From positions 62,001 through 126,000 of the forward strand of contig JAPHTP010000004.1 in assembly GCA_026196875.1 (NCBI GenBank): DNA of 64,000 nucleotides, written 5' to 3'. Source of the DNA: Kangiellaceae bacterium (lineage in GTDB: Bacteria > Pseudomonadota > Gammaproteobacteria > Enterobacterales > Kangiellaceae). The stretch's first letter is position 1. Each line of letters opens with the position of its first letter. Positions 26,076 to 34,164 of the stretch are shown one piece after another. Both the position numbers and the translations under genes were made by a program. Under the pieces are notes generated by a model. That model saw only the letters and a list, made by a program, of their open reading frames with translations. It did not search any database and had not been told where the DNA came from.

Positions 26076-26589
26076 TCAGTTTATCCTTCAACAATTGAAA
26101 ACATTGCACTTTGTTTTTGTTCGAAGTATCAATAGAAATAAGAGTGATATCAGATTCATCCCAGGGATCAAATTCCCTTTGTTGAACCTGTTGCCAACTT
26201 GGCAGCTCTAGTCCTTCAATATCAGCTTGTCGGCTTTCAATTCTTTTTTGATGCTCGACCTGATCAGAGCAGTACAAAAATATATTAATTAAATCGGCTC
26301 TTGAGTCCTTAGCAACCTGCTGCCATTCTTCACGGCTAAGTTGAACTGGATTACAGCTATCTGCAACAACACTGACGCCATTTCGTAAATTATCTTGGGC
26401 AATTCGATTAGACAATCGGTAACCTTCAGCTACAACTTCATAATCACATAGTTCTCGCAAACCTTGCTCAACGGTATCTATTCTTAAGTAAGCCGCAGCT
26501 ACATACTGACTGAGCATTTTAGCCATGGTTGTTTTTCCAGTACCAGGCAAGCCTGAAAGTACGTATAGAATTGGATTAGACTTCGTCAT
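26065..26589 (-). CDS. P-loop AAA-type kinase-like ATPase
   Basis: I start at the ATG at 26589, which overlaps the last 14 bases of the HxlR gene; the longer frame would need a TTG start. The 174-residue protein has the Walker A motif SGLPGTGKTTMAK near its N-terminus and a compact fold of the zeta-toxin/AAA_33 kinase group. YLRIDTVEQGL and VVADSCNPV occupy the substrate-side positions. Relatives phosphorylate small molecules or act as nucleotide kinases; no substrate can be assigned. It sits between two DNA-binding proteins in an overlapping operon. Confidence 0.8.
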   Translation of the reverse strand: MTKSNPILYVLSGLPGTGKTTMAKMLSQYVAAAYLRIDTVEQGLRELCDYEVVAEGYRLSNRIAQDNLRNGVSVVADSCNPVQLSREEWQQVAKDSRADLINIFLYCSDQVEHQKRIESRQADIEGLELPSWQQVQQREFDPWDESDITLISIDTSNKNKVQCFQLLKDKLNAK

Positions 26590-26917
26590 CGATTTCTTTC
26601 TGCAAATCTTCAAGCTGATCTAAGATGCGAATAAATTTCTTGCCAAACTGGGTAACCTCATACTCAACCCGAGGAGGAACTTCAGGGTAAGTAATTTTTT
26701 CGATAATGCCGAATTCTATGTTTTTCCTTAAACACTCATTGAGCACTTTGGTCGATAACCCTTCAACATTTTTGACCATTGCACCAGGTCGATTAATACC
26801 TTTATTAAGTAATTGGTAAACCGTCAGTGACCATTTACAACCATAAATAGTCTCAACCATTCGAGCGCTTCGCTGCGGCGCTAATCTTCTCGAATTTTTT
26901 TTCTCTTTTAAATTCAT
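26576..26917 (-). CDS. HxlR-family transcriptional regulator
   Basis: This 113-residue winged-helix protein has the family signature IYGCKWSLTVYQLL, followed by NRPGAMVKNVEGLSTKVLNECLRKN and the wing VEYEVTQFGKKF. HxlR proteins are dimers that sense aldehydes, quinones or oxidants, often through an N-terminal cysteine; here one cysteine lies in the first helix (GCKW). It is the first gene of an overlapping operon and diverges from an SDR oxidoreductase, its probable target. The 108-bp gap holds repeated GTAC motifs. Confidence 0.88.
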   Translation of the reverse strand: MNLKEKKNSRRLAPQRSARMVETIYGCKWSLTVYQLLNKGINRPGAMVKNVEGLSTKVLNECLRKNIEFGIIEKITYPEVPPRVEYEVTQFGKKFIRILDQLEDLQKEIDDEV

Positions 26918-26923
26918 TAAGAT

Positions 26924-26958
26924 GTACCAAAAAGTACCTAGGTTACTAATATGTACTT
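26924..26958. promoter_or_regulatory. Candidate HxlR operator
   Basis: GTAC occurs at 26924, 26934 and 26953. AAGTAC (26932-26937) and GTACTT (26953-26958) form an inverted repeat, and AGTACCTAGGTTACT (26933-26947) is a near palindrome around CCTAGG. The position between the divergent HxlR and SDR genes fits an autoregulated operator. Confidence 0.45.
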
Positions 26959-27025
26959 ACTTTTCAATAGCCTATCTGCTCACATAAGCTAAGTCTATCG
27001 TTAAACGTAACACAAGGTGGATATT

Positions 27026-27790
27026 ATGTCTCAACAATCTGAAGTAGCAATCATTGTCGGTGGCTCAAGCGGTATGGGTAAAGCGACCGCAAAAAAGCTC
27101 TTATCTCAAAATTTAGAAGTAGTGATAGTCGGCCGCTCAGAAAGTAAGTTGGAATCAGCCCAAAAAGAGCTAGCTTCATTAGGAAAAATAAGCGCGTTTC
27201 AAGCAGACTTGTACGATGCAAGTTCAGTACAGTCGCTAATCGACTGGATTAATGCTTCACAAAAACATTTTACCCACTTGGTCAACGCTGCCGGTTATTT
27301 TAATCCAACGTCTTTTCTTGAACATCGTGGAGAAGATTACGATGCTTATCTCGATCTTAATCGTTCCATCTTTTTTATTTCTCAAGCAGTTGCCAAAAAT
27401 ATGAAAAAGCATGCTGGTGGGTCGATTGTGAATATTGGCTCTATGTGGGCCAAGCAAGCAATTAAAGCGACGCCTTCCAGCGCCTATTCCATGGCTAAAG
27501 CGGGTTTACATTCATTAACCCAACATATGGCTATGGAACTGGCGGATAACAATATCCGGGTAAATGCTGTTTCTCCGGCGGTGGTTAAAACACCAATCTA
27601 TGGTGCATTTATTGATCCTGCTGAAATTGACTCAGCCCTAGAAGGGTTTAATGAGTTCCACCCTATCGGGAGAATTGGAACGCCCGAAGATATAGCAGAC
27701 ACAATCGCATTTTTACTAAGTGATAAAGCGAGTTGGGTGACTGGAGCAATTTGGGATGTTGATGGAGGGGTCATCGCTGGGAGAAATTAG
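27026..27790 (+). CDS. Short-chain dehydrogenase/reductase
   Basis: This 254-residue classical SDR starts at the ATG at 27026, after CACAAGGTGG; the upstream GTG at 27017 is rejected. It has the cofactor motif [13 protein letters not shown] at the expected place, and the catalytic Ser-Tyr-Lys set in [10 protein letters not shown]. It reduces or oxidises a carbonyl/alcohol with NAD(P)(H); the substrate is unknown. Facing an HxlR regulator, it probably serves in detoxifying reactive carbonyls (inference). Confidence 0.9.
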   Translation: MSQQSEVAIIVGGSSGMGKATAKKLLSQNLEVVIVGRSESKLESAQKELASLGKISAFQADLYDASSVQSLIDWINASQKHFTHLVNAAGYFNPTSFLEHRGEDYDAYLDLNRSIFFISQAVAKNMKKHAGGSIVNIGSMWAKQAIKATPSSAYSMAKAGLHSLTQHMAMELADNNIRVNAVSPAVVKTPIYGAFIDPAEIDSALEGFNEFHPIGRIGTPEDIADTIAFLLSDKASWVTGAIWDVDGGVIAGRN

Positions 27791-27839
27791 ACTTCTTTCA
27801 GCTGTTTGGCAGTGCTTATTTTTATGTTTGTTTGAATAC

Positions 27840-28207
27840 TTCGCACCGCTATCGCCTGGGTGCGAGTTACTTTTTTCAAGAGCGATAAAAAGTAACCAAG
27901 AAATCCATTGTTTTTCAACTTTCTGTCCCCTAAATAAGTAAAAGAATGGACAGAAGAGCGAAAGGAGCGCGCCCAGCGGCTATAATGGGCTGGTGGAATG
28001 CACAACACATCAGATAAAGCGGAACAATTGTTTGGACGGAGTGAGTTTTGTTCTACCTGATGGGTCGCTTTCAAGTTGGCTCAGGCAGTGAAGGCTTGTA
28101 CAAAGTACCGAACAAATATGAAATAGCTATCTTCAGCGAAAAAGACCTTTTGGTTCCTTTTGGGGCTTTGGCCAAAAGGGACTCTCACGCAAGCGAAGCG
28201 GTGCGAA
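27840..28207. mobile_element. MITE-like element with terminal inverted repeats
   Basis: TTCGCACCGCT at 27840-27850 and its exact complement AGCGGTGCGAA at 28197-28207 bound 368 bp. The match continues inward for about 27 bp in all, with a one-base gap and a few mismatches. Inside lies a perfect hairpin, CCTTTTGG / CCAAAAGG (28156-28179), and base use is more GC-rich than in the flanks. A 95-codon minus-strand frame here looks like noncoding repeat sequence. No transposase and no clear target duplication are visible. Confidence 0.6.
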
Positions 28208-28226
28208 AACCAGAAAGCTAATAACG

Positions 28227-29057
28227 CTACCCCTTAATATAATGAACAAATAAAGTCACATTCTTCTTATCAGCATCAACTCCCAATCCAGCTCCTCGTT
28301 GTACATAGAATGCAACACCTGTTTGTGCCTTCATAAATTTTGCCACTTCATTAGCTTGACTCCGCGCAGATGCGGCATAGAAAAACACTGTTGGCCTATA
28401 GGCAAACCAACTCGGTTTTTGTCCAGCGGGATAAGAATATGTCACTTCGTCCAAACTATATCCATCATTTTGAAGTTTCTCATTCAGCTGAACTCTAACC
28501 TCATCATCAACACCAACGGTTTGTAGTCCAACTAAAAAATTCGACTTAGTGTTAGTAATCTTTGCCACTTGCATAAAGTCCAGATTGGACTTTACCCGCT
28601 GGCTAACGCTTGACTGGATCTTCTGAGTATCGGACTTAAGTTGAACATTCTGTTTTTCCAACTCAGCAATTCGAAGTGTTAGCTCCCCACCATCGTTATC
28701 ACCATTGGCCTGTTCCAGTTGCTGCTTAGCGATATCCAAGGCCGTGAGTAATTCATCATTTTCAGCTTGCAACACTGTTATTTGTTCATTGGCTTGGTCG
28801 AGTTGCTCGTTAGTCACTTCAAGGTTAGATTTCCATTTAAGACCAACAAAACTCCCCTCTTCAAACCCGGCGGCAACGAGGATTGAATTGAATTTTGAAG
28901 GAAAGACGATCAATAGAACAGTTAAGATAAAGATTGTACTATCTCTTAATAGTGCTACAAGATCTTTGCCGACACTAATTAAACGACTTACAAGAGATGT
29001 TTGGGTTGAAGACTCCGATTGGGACTGACTATTTTGAGTCACACTTTTGTTAGACAC
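28227..29057 (-). CDS. Membrane-anchored coiled-coil hypothetical protein
   Basis: This 276-residue protein starts at a GTG with a strong AAGGAGGG 4 nt upstream. A polar Gln/Ser-rich N-terminus leads to one membrane helix at about 40-60 (TIFILTVLLIVFPSKF). A heptad coiled coil spans about 80-150, and a compact C-terminal alpha/beta domain of about 110 residues ends in VTLFVHYIKG. The C-terminal segment RPTVFFYAASARSQANEVAKF recalls LytR_C or SPOR-like folds, without certainty. The build suggests an oligomeric envelope protein. Function unknown. Confidence 0.7.
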   Translation of the reverse strand: MSNKSVTQNSQSQSESSTQTSLVSRLISVGKDLVALLRDSTIFILTVLLIVFPSKFNSILVAAGFEEGSFVGLKWKSNLEVTNEQLDQANEQITVLQAENDELLTALDIAKQQLEQANGDNDGGELTLRIAELEKQNVQLKSDTQKIQSSVSQRVKSNLDFMQVAKITNTKSNFLVGLQTVGVDDEVRVQLNEKLQNDGYSLDEVTYSYPAGQKPSWFAYRPTVFFYAASARSQANEVAKFMKAQTGVAFYVQRGAGLGVDADKKNVTLFVHYIKG

Positions 29058-29176
29058 GATACCCTCCTTGCAACGGCCTTATTTGTTTTTATTCGATTAT
29101 TATAGGCATTTTAAAAAGGAAGGTAACCCCAGGTCTCAAAATGAGATTAAAGCTCGCTTGAATCGACGTTGCCAGC

Positions 29177-29689
29177 TTAAACTTTCAGCTTCATTAATAT
29201 GTCGGTTTGTTTATCTTTTCCAAGGTAAAAAGAATGCGTATCAAATGATTCAAATCCAAGACGTTGATAAAACCTTATTGCCCCTGTATTTTTTTCCCAC
29301 ACTCCAAGCCATAGATATTCAGCCTTGGCTGACTGCGTAAACTCAAGTGCTTTCGAAAATAATAGCTGTCCGACTCCCTGACCTTGTAGATTTTTATCAA
29401 CATATATTCTTTCTATCTCCACCGAGTTTGCAAGCTTATCTTCGCTCTGTGCCTCGCCGGTATTTAATTTTAAGTATCCAACTGGTTCATCTTGATTTAT
29501 CACGAAGTAAAAAAAAGAGCTGTCTTTCGCTAGCTCTTTTCGGACTTGCGCATCGCTAAAGCTCTGGTCGATATAAATTTGCATATCTTCTGCAGTATTA
29601 TCTTTAGCAAAAGACTCAACAAAGGTCTTAATCGCAAGATTCTTTAAGTCTAACCATTCTGTTTTGTCAACTTGCCGAACGTGTAGCAT
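29177..29689 (-). CDS. GNAT acetyltransferase, PaiA-like
   Basis: This 170-residue N-acetyltransferase has the acetyl-CoA motif VDKNLQGQGVGQLLFSKAL and the closing motif NTGAIRFYQRLGFE. FESFAKDN, EIERIYVD and LWLGVWEKN closely recall Bacillus PaiA, which acetylates polyamines such as spermidine and spermine, often in response to stress. Substrate transfer by resemblance is plausible but untested. It ends about 120 bp before the start of the coiled-coil gene on the same strand. Confidence 0.85.
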   Translation of the reverse strand: MLHVRQVDKTEWLDLKNLAIKTFVESFAKDNTAEDMQIYIDQSFSDAQVRKELAKDSSFFYFVINQDEPVGYLKLNTGEAQSEDKLANSVEIERIYVDKNLQGQGVGQLLFSKALEFTQSAKAEYLWLGVWEKNTGAIRFYQRLGFESFDTHSFYLGKDKQTDILMKLKV

Positions 29690-29712
29690 AAGACAGCCTA
29701 TAAATATTTTTC

Positions 29713-30174
29713 CTAAGATAAGTCTTCAATTTCGAATATACTCTCGGCCTCTTCATCAAATGTAAAAGCGCCTAATAGTGAAGTGTATTTATCTAAGTCA
29801 ATATCAGTTGCCTTAGCGCTATACTCATAGTCAAATAACAAAATCACCCAACTAACTTTTAAGAAGTCTTTTTGCTTAGCTTTGTTGAGAAGCGGTTTGA
29901 TAAACGATTGAGAAAATGAACACTCACCAACGGCTTGTTCAATATCAATAAAGCCTTCCATTGAGCCATTGGTTTCCATATGCTCTGGGTTAAAAAAGCG
30001 AATTTTATAGTTATCTGACCACTGGTTACGCGCTCGTTTACCTTTATTGCTAAACGATTCTTCAAAATATTCTTCCGGTATATCTGCATAAGGAAACTTG
30101 GACGCCCAAACAGTTACTTTGTTTTTCTTGGTAAAATCATACCCTTTAACATTTTTCTCAAGTTTTGCAGTCAT
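29713..30174 (-). CDS. Imm22-like immunity protein (candidate)
   Basis: This 153-residue acidic cytosolic protein has the pattern I associate with immunity protein 22: an early VTVWASKF strand, a middle IRFFNPEHMETNGS segment, SFSQSFI, then VSWVILLFDYEYS and LLGAFTFDEE. Imm22 proteins protect cells from polymorphic contact-dependent toxins. No toxin gene is adjacent in this window, so it would be an orphan immunity gene. The family call is from memory of the pattern and needs a profile search. Confidence 0.5.
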   Translation of the reverse strand: MTAKLEKNVKGYDFTKKNKVTVWASKFPYADIPEEYFEESFSNKGKRARNQWSDNYKIRFFNPEHMETNGSMEGFIDIEQAVGECSFSQSFIKPLLNKAKQKDFLKVSWVILLFDYEYSAKATDIDLDKYTSLLGAFTFDEEAESIFEIEDLS

Positions 30175-30195
30175 AATTAATACATTCTAATTTTG

Positions 30196-30384
30196 TTATC
30201 TACGCCAAAAATATTGAAACAAGATTCTGAGTACTAGATAGAGGCCAATAAACAATCCAACATAGTAGATGAGCTTCCTTGGATCCTCATCAAATAGGTT
30301 GATGCGCCAATCTAATAATCCAACGACCATAATAACGATAAGCGAGAATGTTGCGGCTTCCACGTGAGCATGGTTTGTTTTCAT
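30196..30384 (-). CDS. Small two-helix membrane protein
   Basis: This 62-residue protein has two hydrophobic helices (about 10-26 and 38-58) joined by a polar loop, NLFDEDPRK, and ends with a basic FWRR tail. It lies 21 bp upstream of the Imm22-like gene on the same strand. There is no clear ribosome-binding site. It resembles many unnamed small membrane proteins and no function can be given. Confidence 0.5.
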   Translation of the reverse strand: MKTNHAHVEAATFSLIVIMVVGLLDWRINLFDEDPRKLIYYVGLFIGLYLVLRILFQYFWRR

Positions 30385-30430
30385 GCGGATATTGTCTTTA
30401 TTGAATCGCTATCTCGCTATTAAAACAAAA

Positions 30431-30458
30431 CTGCGGCAAAATTGCCGCAGTTTTTTTT
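30431..30458 (-). terminator. Rho-independent terminator after the DUF4097 gene
   Basis: The 9-bp stem CTGCGGCAA / TTGCCGCAG has a 2-nt loop. On the minus strand it follows the DUF4097 stop and runs into TTTTGTTTTA. On the plus strand eight Ts follow, so it could work both ways. Confidence 0.8.
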
Positions 30459-30479
30459 AAATTTGAAGTTTCGTTTTGT

Positions 30480-31679
30480 TCAAAGCTTCTTAATGTAAAT
30501 ATCACCATTAGTCGTACTTAACTGAATCCTATCACCACCACCGTTGATATCCCCTTTGCCGGTAATACGGTCACTCTTTTCGCCTTTGATAGTTAATGGG
30601 AAGTCAGAATATATTCGGTAATCTCTTTTGGCACTGCGCGTAATTCGCAATCTGGCGTCAATACTGGCAGCTAAATTTTCATCAATATATAAAGTGATCG
30701 ATCCTCCGGCAGACTCTAAATTAACGTGTGTGTCACCACTGGTGGCAATCATCTCAGCTTCAATTGAACCACCCGCCGTTTGCGCTTCGATATATCCATT
30801 AGCTTTTTTGATTCGGATACTACCACCTGCAGTATCAGCAACAACTGGGCCGCCACTGCTGCCTACGGCGATACTACCTCCAGAGGTATCAACATTGACT
30901 TTACCTTTAGCTCCTTCGACTTTAATTGAACCACCTGAAGTTTCAGCCTTTACATCACCTTGTGACATACCGATTTTAATGCTTCCGCCAGAAGTATCGA
31001 CATCAACATCACCATTAACCGGGCCAATTTTAATACTTCCGCCGGAAGTGTCGGCTTTAACGCTACCTCCACCTGAAACTAAACCAATGCTACCACCGCT
31101 GGTATTGATTTCCGAAGTGCCGGTTACTTCACCTATTTTGATGCTGCCGCCGGATGTATCAACTTTTAAATTACCGTTAACATCACCAACTTTGATCGAA
31201 CCGCCACTAGTATTGGCGTCAACTTCACCTTGAGCAACATTACCTATTCTGATACTGCCCCCAGAAGTATGTACTTTTATTTTGCCGCTTAGATCCCCAA
31301 CTTTAATCGAGCCACCACCAGTCTTAAGATCGAGGTTAAATTCAGAAGGAACCTTAATAGTATATTTAATTGATACTTTACTATTCCACTCGCTATCGCC
31401 TTCGACATAAATGTCATTGCCTTTTTGGTCGAAAGTTAACTTAAATTCATCAAGCCTTTCTTTATTACGCGCTTTCTTACGAACTTCTATTAGAACTTCA
31501 TTTTTCTTCCAAGACTCCAATTCAATCGAACCATGATCGCTATTAAGGTTTAATGTGCCACCACTGGTAACATCAAATCGTTTTTCAACATTTTCAACTT
31601 CAGCAATCACATTGCCAGCAATTAACAAACTGCAGGCCGCGATTAAATAACTGAAAAAATTATTAGTTTTTAATTTCAT
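30480..31679 (-). CDS. DUF4097 repeat protein (secreted beta-helix)
   Basis: This 399-residue protein has a signal peptide (MKLKTNNFFSYLIAACSLLIAGNVIA). A short N-terminal region is followed by eleven consecutive copies of an 18-residue unit of the form T-S-G-G-S-I-x-I-G, running from about residue 120 to 320. Such regular units build a right-handed beta-helix or stacked strand rod. DUF4097 proteins are often encoded with sigma/anti-sigma pairs, and here the gene is last in an ECF sigma operon. It is likely an envelope protein made under that regulon; its biochemical role is unknown. Confidence 0.88.
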   Translation of the reverse strand: MKLKTNNFFSYLIAACSLLIAGNVIAEVENVEKRFDVTSGGTLNLNSDHGSIELESWKKNEVLIEVRKKARNKERLDEFKLTFDQKGNDIYVEGDSEWNSKVSIKYTIKVPSEFNLDLKTGGGSIKVGDLSGKIKVHTSGGSIRIGNVAQGEVDANTSGGSIKVGDVNGNLKVDTSGGSIKIGEVTGTSEINTSGGSIGLVSGGGSVKADTSGGSIKIGPVNGDVDVDTSGGSIKIGMSQGDVKAETSGGSIKVEGAKGKVNVDTSGGSIAVGSSGGPVVADTAGGSIRIKKANGYIEAQTAGGSIEAEMIATSGDTHVNLESAGGSITLYIDENLAASIDARLRITRSAKRDYRIYSDFPLTIKGEKSDRITGKGDINGGGDRIQLSTTNGDIYIKKL

Positions 31680-31724
31680 AACATCCTCTCAACTTTCTTT
31701 AAAATAAATATTCTTTGTATCTGC

Positions 31725-32708
31725 TCAAATATTTTCACGAGACGGAGGCGAAACTATCTTACGCGCTTGCTCGCGGATAAATGGATTACTATCATTGACG
31801 CTAAAGTCTTTAAACGCTTCAATTGTTTCTTTATCATCCAAGTGCTGAATCAAGGCCTGAAACGCTTCAATTCGAATCCCTGGATTAACATCATTGGTTA
31901 ATGCCAGTCTCAATATATCCCTAATTTTTTTATCATGGGAAAGCAGGGCCAAAGATTCCGCGGCAGCCATTCTTACACCGGGGTTAGGATCATTGAGCAG
32001 ACTATGACTTAATGTCTCACGAACTAATGCAGTTTCCGAGTGCTCTTTAAGTATTTCAACTAAATCCAGCCGCGTTGCATCGCTCACTTCATTTTTCATA
32101 GTTGAAGCAAGCAGACTTTGAATCTCCGGGCTATTCAACTTGCCATTTACTACGGTTTGAGAAGCTAGTGAATAAGTAACTTGTACCGCACCGGAGCTTG
32201 GATCAATTGAATCAACGGTTAAGTCAGTGATCTCATAGTCTCCTGGCTGAATTAATTTAACCGGCTGTAGTTCATAACCTGCTCTTCTCATTTCCTCCGA
32301 TGTCTCAGCTACCTTTGGCTCATTGCCTGCTTGATATGAGTTGGCTACCATAAAACCCAAAGCAAAAGTCGCCAGCATGCTTGCAAACTGAGCTTTGAAT
32401 GTAACTTGGAAGTTAACTAAATTTTTCAAAGCGGACCAAAAACTCTGACTATCTCCCGCTTGTTTTCGCAACGACTTGTTAAGCGCCCAATGCACTCCTT
32501 CTTGACGCTTTTTATCTATAACGGGCTGGCTACCACGAGCCATGATACCTTCAAGCTGTGATTGCGCAGAAACTTGTTGCGCAAAATCTGTGTCTGATTT
32601 AAGTCTCGCTTCAAACGCCGTTGTTTGAATTTCGTCGAGCTCGCCCAGCAAGTAATCGACGATTAGCTGCTGGTCCTGTTCTGAAAGTTGACTAATTTGA
32701 TTCACCAT
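31725..32708 (-). CDS. Anti-sigma-like membrane protein with HEAT repeats
   Basis: This 327-residue protein begins with a short helical region that resembles anti-sigma N-termini (QQLIVDYLLGELDEIQTTAFEARL). A membrane helix lies at about 114-131 (FASMLATFALGFMVANSY). The C-terminal half, about 195-320, is periplasmic and made of HEAT-type repeats with PNPGVRMAAAESLALL and VNPGIRIEAFQALI. By position, 28 bp after the sigma gene, it should hold that sigma factor at the membrane. No zinc-binding HxxxCxxC motif is present. HEAT repeats as the sensing half are uncommon. Confidence 0.8.
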   Translation of the reverse strand: MVNQISQLSEQDQQLIVDYLLGELDEIQTTAFEARLKSDTDFAQQVSAQSQLEGIMARGSQPVIDKKRQEGVHWALNKSLRKQAGDSQSFWSALKNLVNFQVTFKAQFASMLATFALGFMVANSYQAGNEPKVAETSEEMRRAGYELQPVKLIQPGDYEITDLTVDSIDPSSGAVQVTYSLASQTVVNGKLNSPEIQSLLASTMKNEVSDATRLDLVEILKEHSETALVRETLSHSLLNDPNPGVRMAAAESLALLSHDKKIRDILRLALTNDVNPGIRIEAFQALIQHLDDKETIEAFKDFSVNDSNPFIREQARKIVSPPSRENI

Positions 32709-32736
32709 AATTACTCTTTATTAAAACTTTGATTAG

Positions 32737-33348
32737 TTAGCGAATATATTCGGCTAACTGTTCGCGCATTTTTTCTCGTGCGCGAAACAAAAAACTTTTT
32801 ACCGCCCCGTCGCTACACTGCATTACGCTGGCCGCATCAGATATTTTAAAACCTTGTTGATGACACAAAACAAATGAAATCCTTTCTTTGTCAGTCAAAC
32901 AATCTAGAGCCCGATTAATGGCCTTGCTTAGTTGCTCATTGTGTAGTTCCATTTCCGGGTTTGCTCCATTACTATATTTTTCGTACTCCTGTTGCGTCTC
33001 ATTCCCGCTGGTCACACTGGTAGAAACAAAGCGAGATAGCTGTCTCTTTAACTTGCGTTTACTACTCATCGCGGTATTCACCACAATTCGATACAACCAA
33101 GTGCTAAATTGACTCTCCATTCTAAATCCTGGCATCGCCTTAAAAGCACAAATCATGGCATCCTGATAAATATCATCGGCTTCGTCTGGACACGCAGCGA
33201 GGCCCGCCGCTACGCTCAGCATTTTTGCTTCGACTTGATTAATGAGTTGCTCAAAAGCGCCTACGCTGCCTTGCTGAGCCGCGAGGATTAACTCTTTTTC
33301 CAAGTTTTTATGTTGTTCGTTTCCACGATCAAATTTGACGACTGACAA
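32737..33348 (-). CDS. ECF-type RNA polymerase sigma factor
   Basis: This 203-residue sigma-70 family protein has region 2 (about 20-95, with DEADDIYQDAMICAFKAMPGF and STWLYRIVVNTA) and region 4 (about 140-195, with KERISFVLCHQQGFKISDAASVMQCSDGAVKSFLFRAREKM). It lacks region 3, as ECF factors do. The frame opens at a TTG with AGGAAG 6 nt before it; an ATG 5 bases upstream is out of frame. It heads the operon sigma / HEAT anti-sigma / DUF4097. The target promoter motif is not known. Confidence 0.9.
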   Translation of the reverse strand: MSVVKFDRGNEQHKNLEKELILAAQQGSVGAFEQLINQVEAKMLSVAAGLAACPDEADDIYQDAMICAFKAMPGFRMESQFSTWLYRIVVNTAMSSKRKLKRQLSRFVSTSVTSGNETQQEYEKYSNGANPEMELHNEQLSKAINRALDCLTDKERISFVLCHQQGFKISDAASVMQCSDGAVKSFLFRAREKMREQLAEYIR

Positions 33349-33743
33349 ACATTACTTCCTGATATTGGGTCGACTAGTTCAGCTTATATAGTAGATTACT
33401 TACAAAAAGCCTCAACTCTTCTGATTTTTTATCTCTTTGTTACTTAGAGACACTTGCGATCTAAATGGTTGGCAAATAATACGTAATTTTTAGATAAAGA
33501 ATTTTCCTTTATAATTCAATTGGTTAAGAACCCATCTCTCAAGTGAATTTCAATAATAATCAATTCATATGTCTCCCATAGAGATGATATTCGCGATTTA
33601 AGATTTGTGTAATTCAAGCTTAATCTTTTTGTCACCAAATTTCTTCAGCATAGATTCGCCAATTTGGTTTCCCTAACTCAGATTGGCGCTTGAATGTAAG
33701 AACTCTAAAACAATGTAAAAATTTTAAAACTGGAGAAAATGAA
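33349..33743. other. Divergent spacer between the sigma operon and a small secreted protein
   Basis: These 395 AT-rich bases hold no supported gene. A possible sigma-70-like promoter for the sigma operon reads TTGAGG (33415-33410), 16 bp, TACTAT (33393-33388) on the minus strand. TGGAG at 33731 serves the plus-strand gene that follows. Confidence 0.35.
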
Positions 33744-34115
33744 ATGAAATCTTTAAAAATCGCGTTGATAGCTATTTCCGGCTTAGCCACAATTCCATTA
33801 TTCGCTGACGATTCATTGAAATCAACAGAAACAGTTAGCAAAATCGAAACCCAGGCTGCAGTTGCCAGAACTTTCTACTATCCCAAACGCGCTAATCAAT
33901 ATGGTCAAGTCGACTATATCTTTATCAACGCAACAAATGGTACTCAGTTCTGTAAAGAGCAAGGCTACTACAATGCGACAGCCGGCTCTATTCTATGCGG
34001 TGAAGATGAAAGCAGCTACACCAACTTTGATTGGTATTCTCAATCATGGAAAGCGAAGTCTACAGGTAGCAAAAATCAATGCTATCCGCTATATAGGACC
34101 ATTACTTGTAAGTGA
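33744..34115 (+). CDS. Small secreted hypothetical protein
   Basis: I start at the ATG at 33744, 8 nt after TGGAG, which gives 123 residues with a signal peptide (MKSLKIALIAISGLATIPLFA). The mature domain contains four cysteines (FCKEQ, ILCGED, QCYPL, TCK) that could form two disulfides, plus aromatic-rich stretches. I do not recognise the family. It is small, exported and probably disulfide-stabilised. Confidence 0.65.
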   Translation: MKSLKIALIAISGLATIPLFADDSLKSTETVSKIETQAAVARTFYYPKRANQYGQVDYIFINATNGTQFCKEQGYYNATAGSILCGEDESSYTNFDWYSQSWKAKSTGSKNQCYPLYRTITCK

Positions 34116-34164
34116 TATTAGATAGCAATATTAGATTCAACTCGCAGGTATTGATGGACAAGAG

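Noticed and set aside
27787-28074. A 95-codon minus-strand frame within the repeat element
   Set aside because: It lies almost wholly inside the inverted-repeat element and reads like translated noncoding repeat.
30628-31233. A 201-codon plus-strand frame rich in Pro, Leu and Ser
   Set aside because: It is the exact complement of the DUF4097 repeats. Its length follows from the repeat pattern and there is no ribosome-binding site.
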